Part shown: positions 53,288 through 63,865 of the stretch, piece after piece
Position numbering within the stretch: the first letter of the stretch is position 1
Layout of the letters: each line of letters opens with the position of its first letter
From: Armigeres subalbatus
Taxonomy: Eukaryota > Arthropoda > Insecta > Diptera > Culicidae
Assembly (NCBI RefSeq): GCF_024139115.2
Contig: NC_085140.1
Coordinates: forward strand, 45,726,180-45,790,179
Length of the DNA stretch: 64,000 bases
Direction of reading: 5' to 3'
Made by a program: the position numbers and the translations under genes
The notes under the pieces: model-generated
Seen by the model: only the letters and a program-made list of their open reading frames with translations
Told to the model about the DNA's origin: nothing
Database searches by the model: none

Positions 53288-56200
53288 AGGTGCCGACATA
53301 TTTTTTGATATGCTTCTGTGTGGACGAATCCAAATACCAAGGAGTACCGCTTTATTACAAGAAACTCAATTTGGATGGGTTATTAGTGGTCCCGTTGCTA
53401 CCGAGGAGTCAAGAGTGATTCATACATTTTGCACTACGACGTCCGAGGATACCGTCGATGCGATGGTAAGAAGATTCTGGGAAATTGAGTCATTCGGTGA
53501 TGCTGAATCACCGAGATCAACGGTAGAAGAAGAGTGTGTGCAACATTTCGAACAAACCCACGAGCGTTCAACGGCAGGCAGGTATATAGTGCGTCTACCT
53601 TTCAACGAGAAGAAGAAGCTGTTGGGAAATTCCAAGCATATGGCTGCGAAGCGATTCTATGGTTTAGAGAAACGTTTAGATGGAGTTCCGGAACTAAAGA
53701 AAAAGTACAACGAATTTTTGAACGATTATGCATCGCTGGGTCACATGGTAGAGAACACGAATCCTGATATTTCGCCAGGCTTCTATCTACCACATCATTA
53801 CGTTCTGAAGCCCACTAGTACTACCACAAAACTACGCGTGGTTTTCGATGGCTCGGCTGTCTCTGACACAGGTGTTTCCATCAATCAAACGCAAATGATA
53901 GGTCCAATTGTACAAAACGATTTAGTTTCGATTCTTTTGAATTTCCGATCCCATCGAATTGCGTTCACTGTCGATATTCCTAAGATGTATCGGCAAGTTG
54001 CTGTACACGAAGACGACCGATGCTACCAGAGAATTCTTTGGAGAGAAACTCGAGACGATCCGCTGAAGGCGTACGATTTACAGACCGTGACGTACGGCTT
54101 AGCCTCATCCCCGTTCCTTGCAACCATGTCACTCCGTCAGTTGACCGAAGATGAGGGTACCCAATTTCCACTGGCTGCCAACGCAATCAAGAAATCTTGC
54201 TATATGGATGATGCATTAGTGGGAGCCAGCACTCTGCCCGAAGCAATAGAGTTAAAGAATCAGATAGTTGGTATGCTGGAGAGAGGGTGCTTTAGTGTAC
54301 ACAAATTTGCCTCGAATTCTCAGGAATTGTTAGCAGATGTTCCGGAGCAGCAACGAGAACAAGGAGTTGAGATCGAGGATCCTAGCATTAACGTTGTTAT
54401 GAAAACACTAGGTGTCGCTTGGAATCCTGTGAATGATCAATTCACAATCGCTCTTCCAACACATCAGACCGGCGAGAATATTGTTCATACGAAACGAACA
54501 ATCCTAAGTCAAATTGCTAGAATCTACGACCCGTTGGGGTTTGTAGGTCCCGCACTAACGGCGGCGAAATTGATAATGCGTGAGCTGTGGTCACTGAATC
54601 TCGAGTGGGACCAACCGGTTCCTGAAGCTATGGTGCAACTGTGGATGGACTACTATCAGCAACTTTCCAGTTTGAACAAATTGAAAATCCCTCGATGGAT
54701 CCTAAATGAGGATGCGTGCGAAATTGAACTTCACGGTTTTGCAGATCATACGGTGCGTGCAGACGGCACCGCGGAAATGAAGTTGGTATGCAGCAAATCA
54801 CGAGTGCTCCCACGAAAGACGAACAAGCAAAAGCAGATTACCACACCACGGGCAGAGCTATTGGCGGCAGTACTACTATCAAGACTGGCGGTGAAGATAT
54901 TAGGATCGCTTGAGATTGGATTCAGTAGTGTTACTTTGTGGAGTGATTCTCAAATTGTCCTATGCTGGATCCAAAAATCGCCTGACCAGCTGGCGGTGTA
55001 CATCGGAAACCGTGTTCGAGAAATACAAGGCGCCAGTCCTGCCATCTGGCGATATATTCCATCAAATGAAAATCCAGCTGATTGCTTATCTAGAGGAATT
55101 CCACCAAAGGATATGGAATCTCTCTTTTTATGGTGGAATGGTCCATCTCTGCTTCATGTGACTGACCCTATCATTGAGGAGCCGCCTTCTATGTTGGACG
55201 ACGAAATACCTGAAGTAAAAAAGACGGTGTTAATTGCAGCAGTTAATACAAATCGTTTGCAGCTTTTTGATAGAATCAGTCGGTTTCTGATCATTCAGCG
55301 CGCAATGGCTTACGTTGTGCGTTTTTGCGATTATGTGCGAAGTGGTAGAAGGAAGCTTACAAAGGGTTTGCTAACAACAGACGAACTGTCACGAGCGACT
55401 ACTTTGATCGTCCGATTAGTACAAGCTGAATGTTTTGCTAAAGAATTAAAGATACTACAAGCAGAGAAACCCGATCCGAAACTACTGCCATTCGGAAACT
55501 TGCAGCCTTTTATCGATCCCAACGATGGAGTACTAAGGGTAGGTGGTCGATTGAAAAATGCTCAGGTTCCATACGAATATAAGCATCAAGCTATGTTGCC
55601 TGAGAAACACCCTTTAACTGTCACATTAATCCGGCATCTACACCTAAACAACCTCCACATCGGCCAACGAAGCCTTCTAGCTATAGTGAGACAGCGTTAC
55701 TGGCCTTTGAAGGCGAAGAGTATTATTCGAACAATTATACATCGATGTATCTCCTGTTATCGATCGAAACCAATTAAATCTACTCAACTGATGGGAGATC
55801 TACCGGATTACCGAGTTCAACCATCGTTTCCATTCAGTCGAACTGGATTGGACTTTGCCGGCCCGTTCAAGATTCGTGCAAGCCACAAGTTACGAAACGC
55901 TGCGACAGTGAAGGGCTACGTTTGTGTGTTTGTGTGCATGGCAACACGTGCACTTCATTTGGAGGCTGTATCGGATCTAAGCTCAGAAGCTTTTCTCGGA
56001 GCACTTCAACGATTCGTTAGTCGCAGAGGATTAGTAGAGCACCTGTATTCCGACAATGCAACCAACTTTGAGGGAGCCAATAATGAATTGCATCGCCTTG
56101 CTGAGTTATTTCGTGAAGAACGACATAAATTGGGTCTAGAAGCATTTTGTACGCAGCGTGGGATAACCTGGTCCTTCATTCCACCTCGTAGCCCACATTT

Positions 56201-56771
56201 CGGCGGGATTTGGGAAGCGGGGGTCAAATCCGTAAAACTACTTCTCAAGAGAATTTTGGCAGAGCACAATCTTTCCTACGAGCAGCTTTCTACTGTGCTT
56301 ACACAAATAGAAGCTATTCTGAACTCGCGCACCTTGACTTCTGTCTCCGATGACCCGAATGATGTCCGTGCTATTACTCCTGCCCATTTTCTGATTGGTC
56401 GGGAGTTTCAGGCAATACCGGAACCGTCCTGTACTGAAATATCTCCTGGCCGACTCTCCAAGTGGCAATTCTTACAAGATTTGAAGCAAAAATTCTGGAA
56501 TCTCTGGATCACCCACTTTTTACATGAACTTCAGCAACCCCAGAAGGATTTCAATATTACCACATTCAAGGTTGGTGCGTTAGTGTTAATCGTCGATGAG
56601 AACGTACCACCGCTGCAGTGGATGTTGGCTCGTATTGTAGAGCTGATTGCTGGCAAAGACGGCCATATACGTGTCGTTCGTCCAATTCTACCAAGTGGAT
56701 CAACAACAACGAGAGCTGTGAAGAAAATATGTCTACTCCCATTAGATGCCGAAGCAGATTCAACGGTCTAG
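53288..56771 (+). pseudogene. BEL pol, 3' part (RT, RNase H, integrase)
   Basis: The protease-RT linker GADIFFDMLLCG is followed by RT motifs KLRVVFDGSA, FTVDIPKMYRQV, YQRILWRE, LASSPFLATMSLRQL and YMDD at 54201. The A17-type region IARIYDPLGFVGPAL comes next. RNase H shows TPRAELLAAVLLSRL and LWSDSQIVLCWIQ, but its first Asp region (HGFADHTVRADGTAE) is shorter than usual. Integrase carries HRCISCYR, the catalytic Asp pair in GLDFAGPF and YSDNATNF, and the Glu in FGGIWEAGVKSVK. The C-terminal SRTLTSVSDDPND/AHFLIG block closes the protein. The listed first residues before 53288 belong to the MITE, so this half has no own start. Confidence 0.9.
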
Positions 56772-56806
56772 TGATTTGAAATGGTGCATTTCAACGTGTG
56801 GGAGGA

Positions 56807-56988
56807 TGTTACACCTGGCAACATGGTCCATCTGCAACACAACAATATTATATGGCAACCCTAAAATTTGTATACCCATTGCAGTGTAACCGAAGCTGAA
56901 TAAATTTAGTTATAAGTTTGACTGTTCCAAGAGCAAACGCGAGTTTTTAATTTGTCCCAATACAGTCCATTTTTCTCCGAACAGCACA
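56807..56988 (+). repeat. 3' LTR of the BEL/Pao element
   Basis: 182 bp, TGTTACACC...GAACAGCACA, preceded by the purine tract at 56796-56806. It contains AATAAATTTAG near 56899, a likely polyadenylation signal for the element RNA. It is followed by the GAGTT duplication. Confidence 0.95.
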
Positions 56989-57299
56989 GAGTTTTCATAA
57001 CATTGTAAATTAACGTCCAAGTCGGGTGGTTTAATCACCGGAAATAGGCAATTAACTTTGATTGAACTACATATTGGTGTTATTTAAGATTTAGTTTTAA
57101 CCTTTAGAACGAACGAGAAAGGCACCATCACCGCTAGGTGGATTAATCTGGTTTTCTTTTTCGATACATTATAAAGAGAAAGGCAGCATTACCGCTAGGT
57201 GGATTAATATGATTTTTTTTGTTGTCTGTAGCATCCCGAGTAACTTTTCTATCCTTTTACATTATCTGCTTAACAACTGCCACACATTTTCCGAGTCGT

Positions 57300-58530
57300 G
57301 TTTCTCCAGCAAGCAGATGAGCGAGCGATTCCAATAAATTCCGCATGAACTTGTGGCAAGTGCAGAGGTATATTCGGCTTGCAGTGGGCGAGTGATTGCA
57401 TCATCATTTCCTCCCCCTTCCCTACATTGACTTGCATTCTGACGTGGCAGGCGCCAGTATGACCTAACAAATGAGATCACCAGTACTTGTACATTGAAGA
57501 TGTGTGCTAGTTCCAAGCAAACATCTGTTGGTTCCCTGTGCAAGAACAGCTGATCTGGTCATAATGGAGTAGCAACTACGAGCAGTCAATCAAGCTCAAG
57601 CTCAAGCTCAAGCAAGCAGATGAGCGAGCGGCCGGTCGTCGAAATTTAGTTTTGCTTTGTGCGGAAAGCGAAACGATCGGCCGGCCACCGAAGTTTTATT
57701 CTGCATTGTGCGAGTGAGTAAATTAATCACAAAGTGAAAATTAGTTCCTTGTTTAATCGTGATTCTCCAGCAAGCAGAGCGATCGGCCGGTCTACAAAAT
57801 TTAGTTTTGTTTTGTGCGGAAAGCAAAACGATCGACTGGTCACCGCAATTTTTTTCTGCTTTTTACGGGTGAGTAAGTTAATCAGAAAGTAAAATTTTAG
57901 TTCGCATTCAGTTGTGTACTGTCGATAATAAAAATAATTAGCGTTCATTCAATTGTTTTTGTTTTAAATCTACACGTTATACACGGCAGACCGTTTACCA
58001 AAACGAACCCTGCCACACTCTCTACTCCATATATCCAACATTCCAGTGATTTCTCTTGGAAGTGCAGATGACTCGTCGGCTTCTATCAAAGCGAGTATCA
58101 CATCAACAATTTCCTAGCTATTCCTTAATTCTCGCGTGATTTTTGAAAACGTCGTAAGTCCAAATGAGAGACTCTCTTTCATTACGTTCTCTTTTGCTAA
58201 TATCTAGGCTAGTTTAAAATTTGTTGCAATATTTTCACTTCAGCACACTAGACAAACCTTTTTTCCTCAGATCGGTGCTGAAAAATCCAATGTAAATGTT
58301 AGTATGGCTTTGTAATAATCGAAAGAGAAAGTAAACAAAGAGAGCCTCTCTTTTGGACTTACGACGTTTTCAAAAATCACGCGAGAATTGACCTTATTTT
58401 TGGGTCACCAGTTCTTACACATTGAAGATGATGTTAGTCCCAAACTTCATCTGTTGGTTCTCTGTGTAGTTACAGCTGACCTGGCAATAACGGAGTAGCA
58501 ACCGTTGGCGGTCAATCATGCTCATGCTCA
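57300..58530. repeat. Direct and tandem repeats of an unidentified element
   Basis: A unit of about 150 bp (AGCAAGCAGATGAGCGAGCG; TTTAGTTTTGCTTTGTGCGG; GAGTGAGTAAATTAATCACA) occurs at about 57613-57740 and, diverged, at about 57770-57905, with a partial copy near 57305. Separately, a 130-bp block (CATTGAAGATG...CATCTGTTGGTT...GGAGTAGCAAC) occurs directly at about 57470-57600 and 58400-58530. These could be LTR-like ends of an unknown retroelement. No coding region lies between them. Confidence 0.5.
58127..58389. mobile_element. Palindromic MITE with AATTCTCGC termini (second family)
   Basis: AATTCTCGCGTGATTTTTGA then AAACGTCGTAAGTCC is mirrored at the right, ending GCGAGAATT. It shares the terminal nonamer with the MITE at 1416-1578, but the inner sequence differs. 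It lies between the two 130-bp direct repeats. Confidence 0.85.
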
Positions 58531-59460
58531 AACAAAGAGAATCTGATTATTGTTGAAAATTGCTTCAGAAGTAATTGAATATGAAAATCAATTGACAGGT
58601 ACTGACCAATTATTCACAATAAACCACACTCGGTAAAAGTTATTTCATGAAAATTATTGTTGGTTGCAGTATTACTTAGAAAAATAAAAACAATGTCTAA
58701 ATTTTCTTAAATTTTGTGTGGTGACAAAATCGGGTCGATACTGTACTATGTTTTCATGAGTTCTGAATAAAATCAAGCTCAAACTGAAGTCGATCTAGCG
58801 ACGCTGCAATCTACCAAATGGTTGACAGGTTATAAAAAAACAAGATCGGACTGTTTCATCTAGTTTTCAATAAAAGACCAAGAATTCTAAAATTTTGAAT
58901 CCTAAAATATTTCCTCTTTCAAAAAATAGACAACAATACATTTAAATTTCGTATACTCTATTTTTCGCAGATATTCAAATTTTACCAATGCTACGACTCG
59001 AAATAACCGCAGACGATCGAGACCAGGAAATCTATACAGATACACACGAAATATAGGTTCTTTTTGTTGTATTTTTATATTATGTTTGGGAGTTATGTAT
59101 CATAGCATGAATTAAAAAGATAGAAAAAAAACATGAAACATGAAAAATTTGAAGAAAAAAAATGAAACAGAAACTAAAGATACTGTTGTTATAGTAGTCA
59201 TAAATAGTGAGTTTAATCATTAATTCAAAATATGATCCTAGGAAGTGAATCATACTGTGGAATGGAAGTTAGCAGTAAGTTGAGGCGAGTTTGAATTAAT
59301 TTATATTAAGGAACACATAAAACATTAAAAAAAACAACTTTGAGGTGAGCTGCAAGTCGAAGAAACTCAAAGAAATCATAGCGTAAATAGACAAAATGTA
59401 CATCAGGCAGTCAAACTCATACACATGCACACAAATTATTAACAATTGTTATTTTATTCC
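58531..59460. other. Intergenic AT-rich sequence
   Basis: No gene, TE or structured RNA was recognised. Confidence 0.6.
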
Positions 59461-59462
59461 TT

Positions 59463-59657
59463 TCAACACCTACCTACAAGGACCCAAAAAGATTCATATT
59501 CTCCGCAAGGATTAAGCCACTCGCCACGATAGGGGCAATGTTTGAACTGAATCGATAGTTCCCCCTCCTTGAGCGCATTGAATTTCGTCGCATTAGGTAA
59601 CTGATAAAGAACTGATAAGTAAATGAGTCTAATCAAACTGCTAACGATGGCCGTCAT
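59463..59657 (-). CDS. Small ORF directly downstream of DXO, possible second cistron
   Basis: The ATG at 59657 lies 24 nt after the DXO stop on the same strand. The ORF encodes 64 residues with a hydrophobic N-terminus (IVSSLIRLIYLSVLYQLP), which could be a signal peptide or anchor. A Cys-containing tail follows (FKHCPYRGEWLNPCGEYESF, then a final Cys). AATAAA begins a few bases after its stop. The alternative is that GTAGGT near 59472 is a splice donor and the ORF is the first exon of another secreted protein. No family was recognised. Composition is more gene-like than the flanking AT-rich DNA. Confidence 0.4.
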   Translation of the reverse strand: MTAIVSSLIRLIYLSVLYQLPNATKFNALKEGELSIQFKHCPYRGEWLNPCGEYESFWVLVGRC

Positions 59658-59681
59658 TGTGAAAGAAATGCCTTGCCTCTA

Positions 59682-60914
59682 TCATTTAACTACAGAACAG
59701 TACCAATCGGGAAGGAACGAGTCATTGTTCTTTCCTTCATAGACGCTGTAGAATATATTTCTAAACTTGTTCGAATCGTACTCGAATCTATAAACCGTGT
59801 TCTGACAGTCCACTCCCCGCATAGCGTCGGCAACCTGCGACAAAAATTGCGAACCAAAGTTTACGCACACCGATGCCGACCAGTAGTTGCGCGAATCGCG
59901 GTCTAGTTCCTTCAGGCTCATCTCCCGGATTTGGTTCACAATTCCGCGATCATCCCTTAGACCCACGAAAATCTTGCTGACGTTCACCAGAAAGCTCTGG
60001 CACCACCAGTTGCGCGTTTTGAATCGGTAGAAATTGTCAACCTGTCGTTGATTGGTTTCGCGTCTTTTGGCCTTCACCTCGACAAATTCCAGCCGATTCA
60101 GTTCTTCGAGCGATGGGTGATGTTTGTCGATTACTGGTCGGTTGCCACCGGCGGGAAGAATGCCATCCATTTCCGCTCCATAGAGAAGCCGTTTGCCTTC
60201 AAGAGTGGCGCCGAACAGGGCACAGAATTCTTCCCCTTCATGAACTGGCACGCTCGTTTCCGGCGGTTGGTTTTCAAAGTCATCTGTAGAATTGATATTT
60301 GATAAGTCTTAGTATTTCGCTATTGGCTGAACATAGCATGTTTACTTACCCGTCAACACATGCTGCTCAAACTTGAACCCATAGTAGCAGAACCGTTTCT
60401 GCTTTTCTGTTTGCTGGGCCTCCTCTTGTAACTTTTCCGGGGTATCCTTTGCACAAAGATAGATCGTTCCTCTGTACCTTGTGGCTAAAATGATCCAATT
60501 TGTTTTTCGTTCATACGGAGTACACATAACCATCCGCAGTAAGCCCCGAAAACAAACGAAATCACAGTTTAGCGCCTTTGATTCTCTCCTGCCATCTTCA
60601 TCCGCACTCAATCTATCCACATTCCCTAAAATAAATTTCAGTAGGTGATCGAGGTGCTCCTGTTTGGCACTGTCCGGTTTGGGCACTCGTATTTCAAAGC
60701 CTTCATTTAGATCAATACGTAATGGCGAGTTATTGCCGGAAACCTTTCCTTTACGGATCAAGGGTAAATTAAGATATTTTAGATTCTCCCCGGAGGGAAT
60801 GTATTCTCTTTTGGAGCCGACACTGAAACATCCAAGTATTTTCGGTTGCGATATAGTCGGGAACAATTTCGTATTGTTCAGGGTGGATATCGGATTAAGG
60901 TTTGTTTGATACAT
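59682..60914 (-). CDS. DXO: DXO/Rai1-family decapping and 5'-3' RNA nuclease
   Basis: Exon 1 is 60350-60914 and exon 2 is 59682-60283 (GTAAGT donor, CTACAG acceptor), giving 388 residues, the usual size. Family motifs are in order: CDFVCFRGLLRMVMCTPYE, an ILATRYRGTIYLC block, FCYYGFKFEQ with Glu183, YGAEMDG with Glu225-x-Asp227, FVEVKAKR with Glu256-x-Lys258, and the RNWWCQSFLV segment. These acidic residues coordinate the two metals of the nuclease site. The enzyme removes incomplete, NAD or other aberrant RNA 5' caps and degrades the body. The start chosen is the first ATG (60914). PTCD2 is divergent 346 bp away. Gene naming across insects varies (Rai1/DXO). Confidence 0.93.
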
Positions 60915-61260
60915 CACTGATTACCGAAGTGAACGACCGTGCGTGATACGAGAGTGGGTGGCAAATGTTTACATGGCACGCACGCACGGTGCATTGATTA
61001 TTTACAAACACGACACTCATTTTCTCATCCCAGCTTCTCCGCAATTTCTCTCAGCGCTCTCTCATTAATCATCGCATGCGATGTTTCAAAAAGGTGAAAA
61101 ACGTCAAAATGTGAGCTTCCTTCCTTCACGTGCACGATGGCAAAGCAATATTTATCAAAACAGTGTTATGTGATTAGTGTGGCCGGTTCAGAATTTCAAG
61201 ATTAAATAAGTAAATTTCGCATTTCTATTTAGGAATTTATTCTTATAAACAGCTAGCAGC
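60915..61260. promoter_or_regulatory. Divergent promoter region between DXO and PTCD2
   Basis: Two genes start at the ends of this 346-bp gap and point away from each other, so it should contain both promoters. No TATA box or other decisive element was identified. Confidence 0.5.
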
Positions 61261-62740
61261 ATGTTTCGAAGGAGTTTGATTTCCATAGTCCGGCAAGGTG
61301 CTACCGGTAAGTCGAAATCCAATAATTATATTATCATTCATGTTCTCTACATTCAAAACATGAATACTTCAGCAACCAATGCCAATAGCACCGGCTCCTC
61401 CATCCGAAATTTGTATTCGCCCTCGGTGTTAGGGCTGGACGGGTATGAGAATTACCGGGAGAAAATTCAAACTCAGCACATGCATAATGTGGACAACTTT
61501 AAGCGTAAAATGCGAGAATTTGTAGCCGGTTCAACGACAAATATGGTCTTCACCGAGGACTTGAAGAACATCATTCATCTGGCAGATAACACCGACGAGG
61601 ATAAAAAATTGCTGGTGGACATGATAGATAAGTGAGTATAACCAAATAAAATCACATATGCACTTCATAAATATTTTTTCGCTTCGAATTCGTCAGGTAT
61701 AACTCGCAAGCCCAGGAGCTTCGCTTTGGTAACTACATCTTTGGTCCGGTGATAATGCGTGCCTTGTACTCCATGAAGGATCCAGCACTGGCATTCAAAT
61801 TGTTCAAGGATGAAAAATATATCGGCTTCTTCGACCAGCTGACAACGTATCAAATCCTGGGCGATTTACTCTACAAAAACGGTCTCTATGCGGAAGTGCG
61901 AGAGCTGTTCGATCTGATCAAAATTCGTCAGGTCCAGGGAGGGCGTTACCCGAAACATTCGATAACACTCACATTTGCCGCATGCTACCAGGAGAACACC
62001 AAAGAATCCTTCCGTTATGCAATGGACCTGTGGAAGGAATTGAACGCGGTTGGTCACATCCCGATGCGAAAGGCCACGGCTTTGGCGGCGGGACTTGCCC
62101 TGAAGCAAAATCAAGCAGATATAGCACTGGAAATTGTAGGATCCAAGGGGAACTATGTCACTATTCGGCAATTGAAGGTAAAGTATTCAAAATATTATTT
62201 CCTTCAACGAATGAAATGTAATGAGATGCATCTGCTTATATGCGATTCGTGCATTGGATAATTTTCACATAATTCCCATCATTCTATTTGTAGAATAAGC
62301 CTAAAAATCAAATAATTAAAAACAATTTCCTGTAAATATGTTAACAGATCTTAGCACTCACATCGCTGGAACGTTTGGATGATTTGATTCCGGTATTCAG
62401 ATCGGTGTTGGAAGTCGGGGGACCATTAGAAAAACGACAAACTTTTTGCCGCGAAGTAATACAGAAAGTACAGGATGCTATCACGTCGACCAAATCCGAG
62501 GTGCCGCAAGATTTGAAGCGAATGCTGGAATATCTGGAGGCGAACGGTCACATTTCCGATACCACGTTAGATGAATTGCTATGTCAGGAGATTGTATCCA
62601 TCGGCCAGAAGAAAGACTCAACTAGCAACTTGGCTGAAAGCTACCGCACCAGAGGGGGTTCGAATCAGTTCAAACAATTTACCCCAACAAGGCAGCAAAA
62701 ATCGCGGTTCGCACGACCCGGACTGACAGATATGAATTGA
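61261..62740 (+). CDS. PTCD2: Pentatricopeptide repeat-containing protein 2, mitochondrial
   Basis: Exons 61261-61306, 61373-61631, 61697-62177 and 62348-62740 give 392 residues. The N-terminus MFRRSLISIVRQGAT is a likely mitochondrial presequence. The body matches the PTCD2 layout: LYSPSVLGLDGYENYREKI, a FGNYIFGPVIMRALY segment, GFFDQLTTYQILGDLLYKNG, TLTFAACYQENTKESFRYAM and RKATALAAGLALKQNQADIA, arranged as helical PPR-like pairs. The C-terminus (residues about 340-392) is Gln/Arg-rich. In mammals PTCD2 supports maturation of mitochondrial cytochrome b transcripts. The first intron is only 66 bp, in frame and stop-free, so an unspliced reading would add 22 residues. Confidence 0.88.
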
Positions 62741-62958
62741 CGCTGTGAATAAAGTTCTGAGCTAACCCGAGTAAAAGTGTAGAACTGCAGGCTTATATTT
62801 CATCCAATAAATACAAGTAGATTGTAAACATGGAAAACTGTTTTATTGCTTTTCTCGTACAACAAAGTAAGGCTCGGAGATCTATAGTGTTACATACCAG
62901 CCGACCCAGCTCGAGTAAATACCTACCTATATAAAAAAATCCAACTTTTCATATAGTA

Positions 62959-63863
62959 CACGCAGAGAAATGTTTTTTAAACTCAATGATATTATGTATA
63001 AAAACAACAAAAATAATTATTGTTCCCCGGCTAATAATTTTATTTGTTGAATTCAACAAAAAAAACAGATTTGATTAGACGAAAAATATTGTTGTTTCTA
63101 CAATGTTCCAAAACAGCACTCAAAATTGTTGAATTTACAATATATTTTTTTGTTTGTACAAAAAATATTTTTAAACCAAAAAGAAAAAATTTTTGATTTT
63201 AACAATATTTTTCTTAAATTCAAAAAAACTAAAATATTGTAATCAAAAATTTATTTTGAATGTTATAATAAATTTCTTGTGATTATCAATTATTTTAATT
63301 TTTGATTAGGCATCGTGTGGAAAATATATAATTATATTTGTAATTTTTTCATACATTTACTTCACAAACTAGTTTATAATATACTGTATTATTTATACTG
63401 GATTGTAGTAGAAACAACAATTAAAATTTTTGAATGAATCGCCTGCTTTGAGCGTGCTTACAGCGGCACACTAGGAGTTAACTTTCTGAAATCAGTATGG
63501 CGAAAGGCATCTAAGGTTCGATTTCTCAAAATTAAGCACCTGCATCGAAAAAATATTTGGTAGGCGTAGTAGCGGATACCTTTCTACATAACCGGTACCA
63601 AATAGTTTTTCATGAAAAGTTCCTAATTTTGAGAAAACCCGCATTTGATGTCTTTCGCCATACAAATTTCTGGCGGATAACTCCTGCTGGCTATTTTAAG
63701 CATATACTATAGCGCCTGGATGTGGTAGCGGCGAGTAGAAAATCAGCCACTGCCAATAATTCATTAAATATATTTCAGTTTTGATTTTAAAGATAAAATA
63801 TTTGAGTTTAAAAATACTTCAATAATTTTTTTTTAGTTCAAAAAGGTAGATTTTCTCTGCGTG
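62959..63863. mobile_element. 905-bp AT-rich TIR element with CACGCAGAGAAA termini
   Basis: CACGCAGAGAAA at the left and its inverse TTTCTCTGCGTG at the right are flanked by TA (62957-62958 and 63864-63865). The interior has many short AAAATTGTTGTTT/AACAATATTTTT repeats and no ORF. Another MITE is nested at 63464-63691. Confidence 0.8.
63464..63691. mobile_element. Nested MITE
   Basis: GGCACACTAGGAGTTAACTT with TATGGCGAAAGGCATC at the left is mirrored at the right by GATGTCTTTCGCCATACAAA then ACTCCTGCTGGC. The central part around the TTTGGTAGGCG/GGTACCAAATAG pair also folds. Boundaries are approximate. Confidence 0.65.
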
Positions 63864-63865
63864 TA

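Larger units (their letters stand above)
50254..56988 (+). mobile_element. Structurally complete BEL/Pao LTR retrotransposon, disrupted by two MITEs
   Basis: Two LTRs of 183 and 182 bp bound the element, with a perfect 5-bp target duplication GAGTT (50249-50253 and 56989-56993), the size expected for this group. A purine tract GTGTGGGAGGA precedes the 3' LTR. The single gag-pol reading runs from 51432 to 56771 and is interrupted only by a 493-bp MITE. A second MITE lies in the leader. No env-like ORF is present. Gag appears to lack its zinc-knuckle part and RNase H looks internally shortened, so the copy may have been defective before the MITE arrived. Confidence 0.95.
49125..57210. mobile_element. 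Repeat ends with CCACCTAGCGGTGATG motif flanking the BEL region
   Basis: TAATCCACCTAGCAGTGATG with GCCTTTCTCGT at 49131 is mirrored by ACGAGAAAGGCACCATCACC then GCTAGGTGGATTAAT at about 57115, and again at 57175. A third ACGAGAAAGGC occurs at 49648. From memory these are ends of an abundant Aedes repeat that carries a CA/TACA microsatellite. They may be the termini of one element into which the SINE and BEL inserted, or independent copies. Confidence 0.45.
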
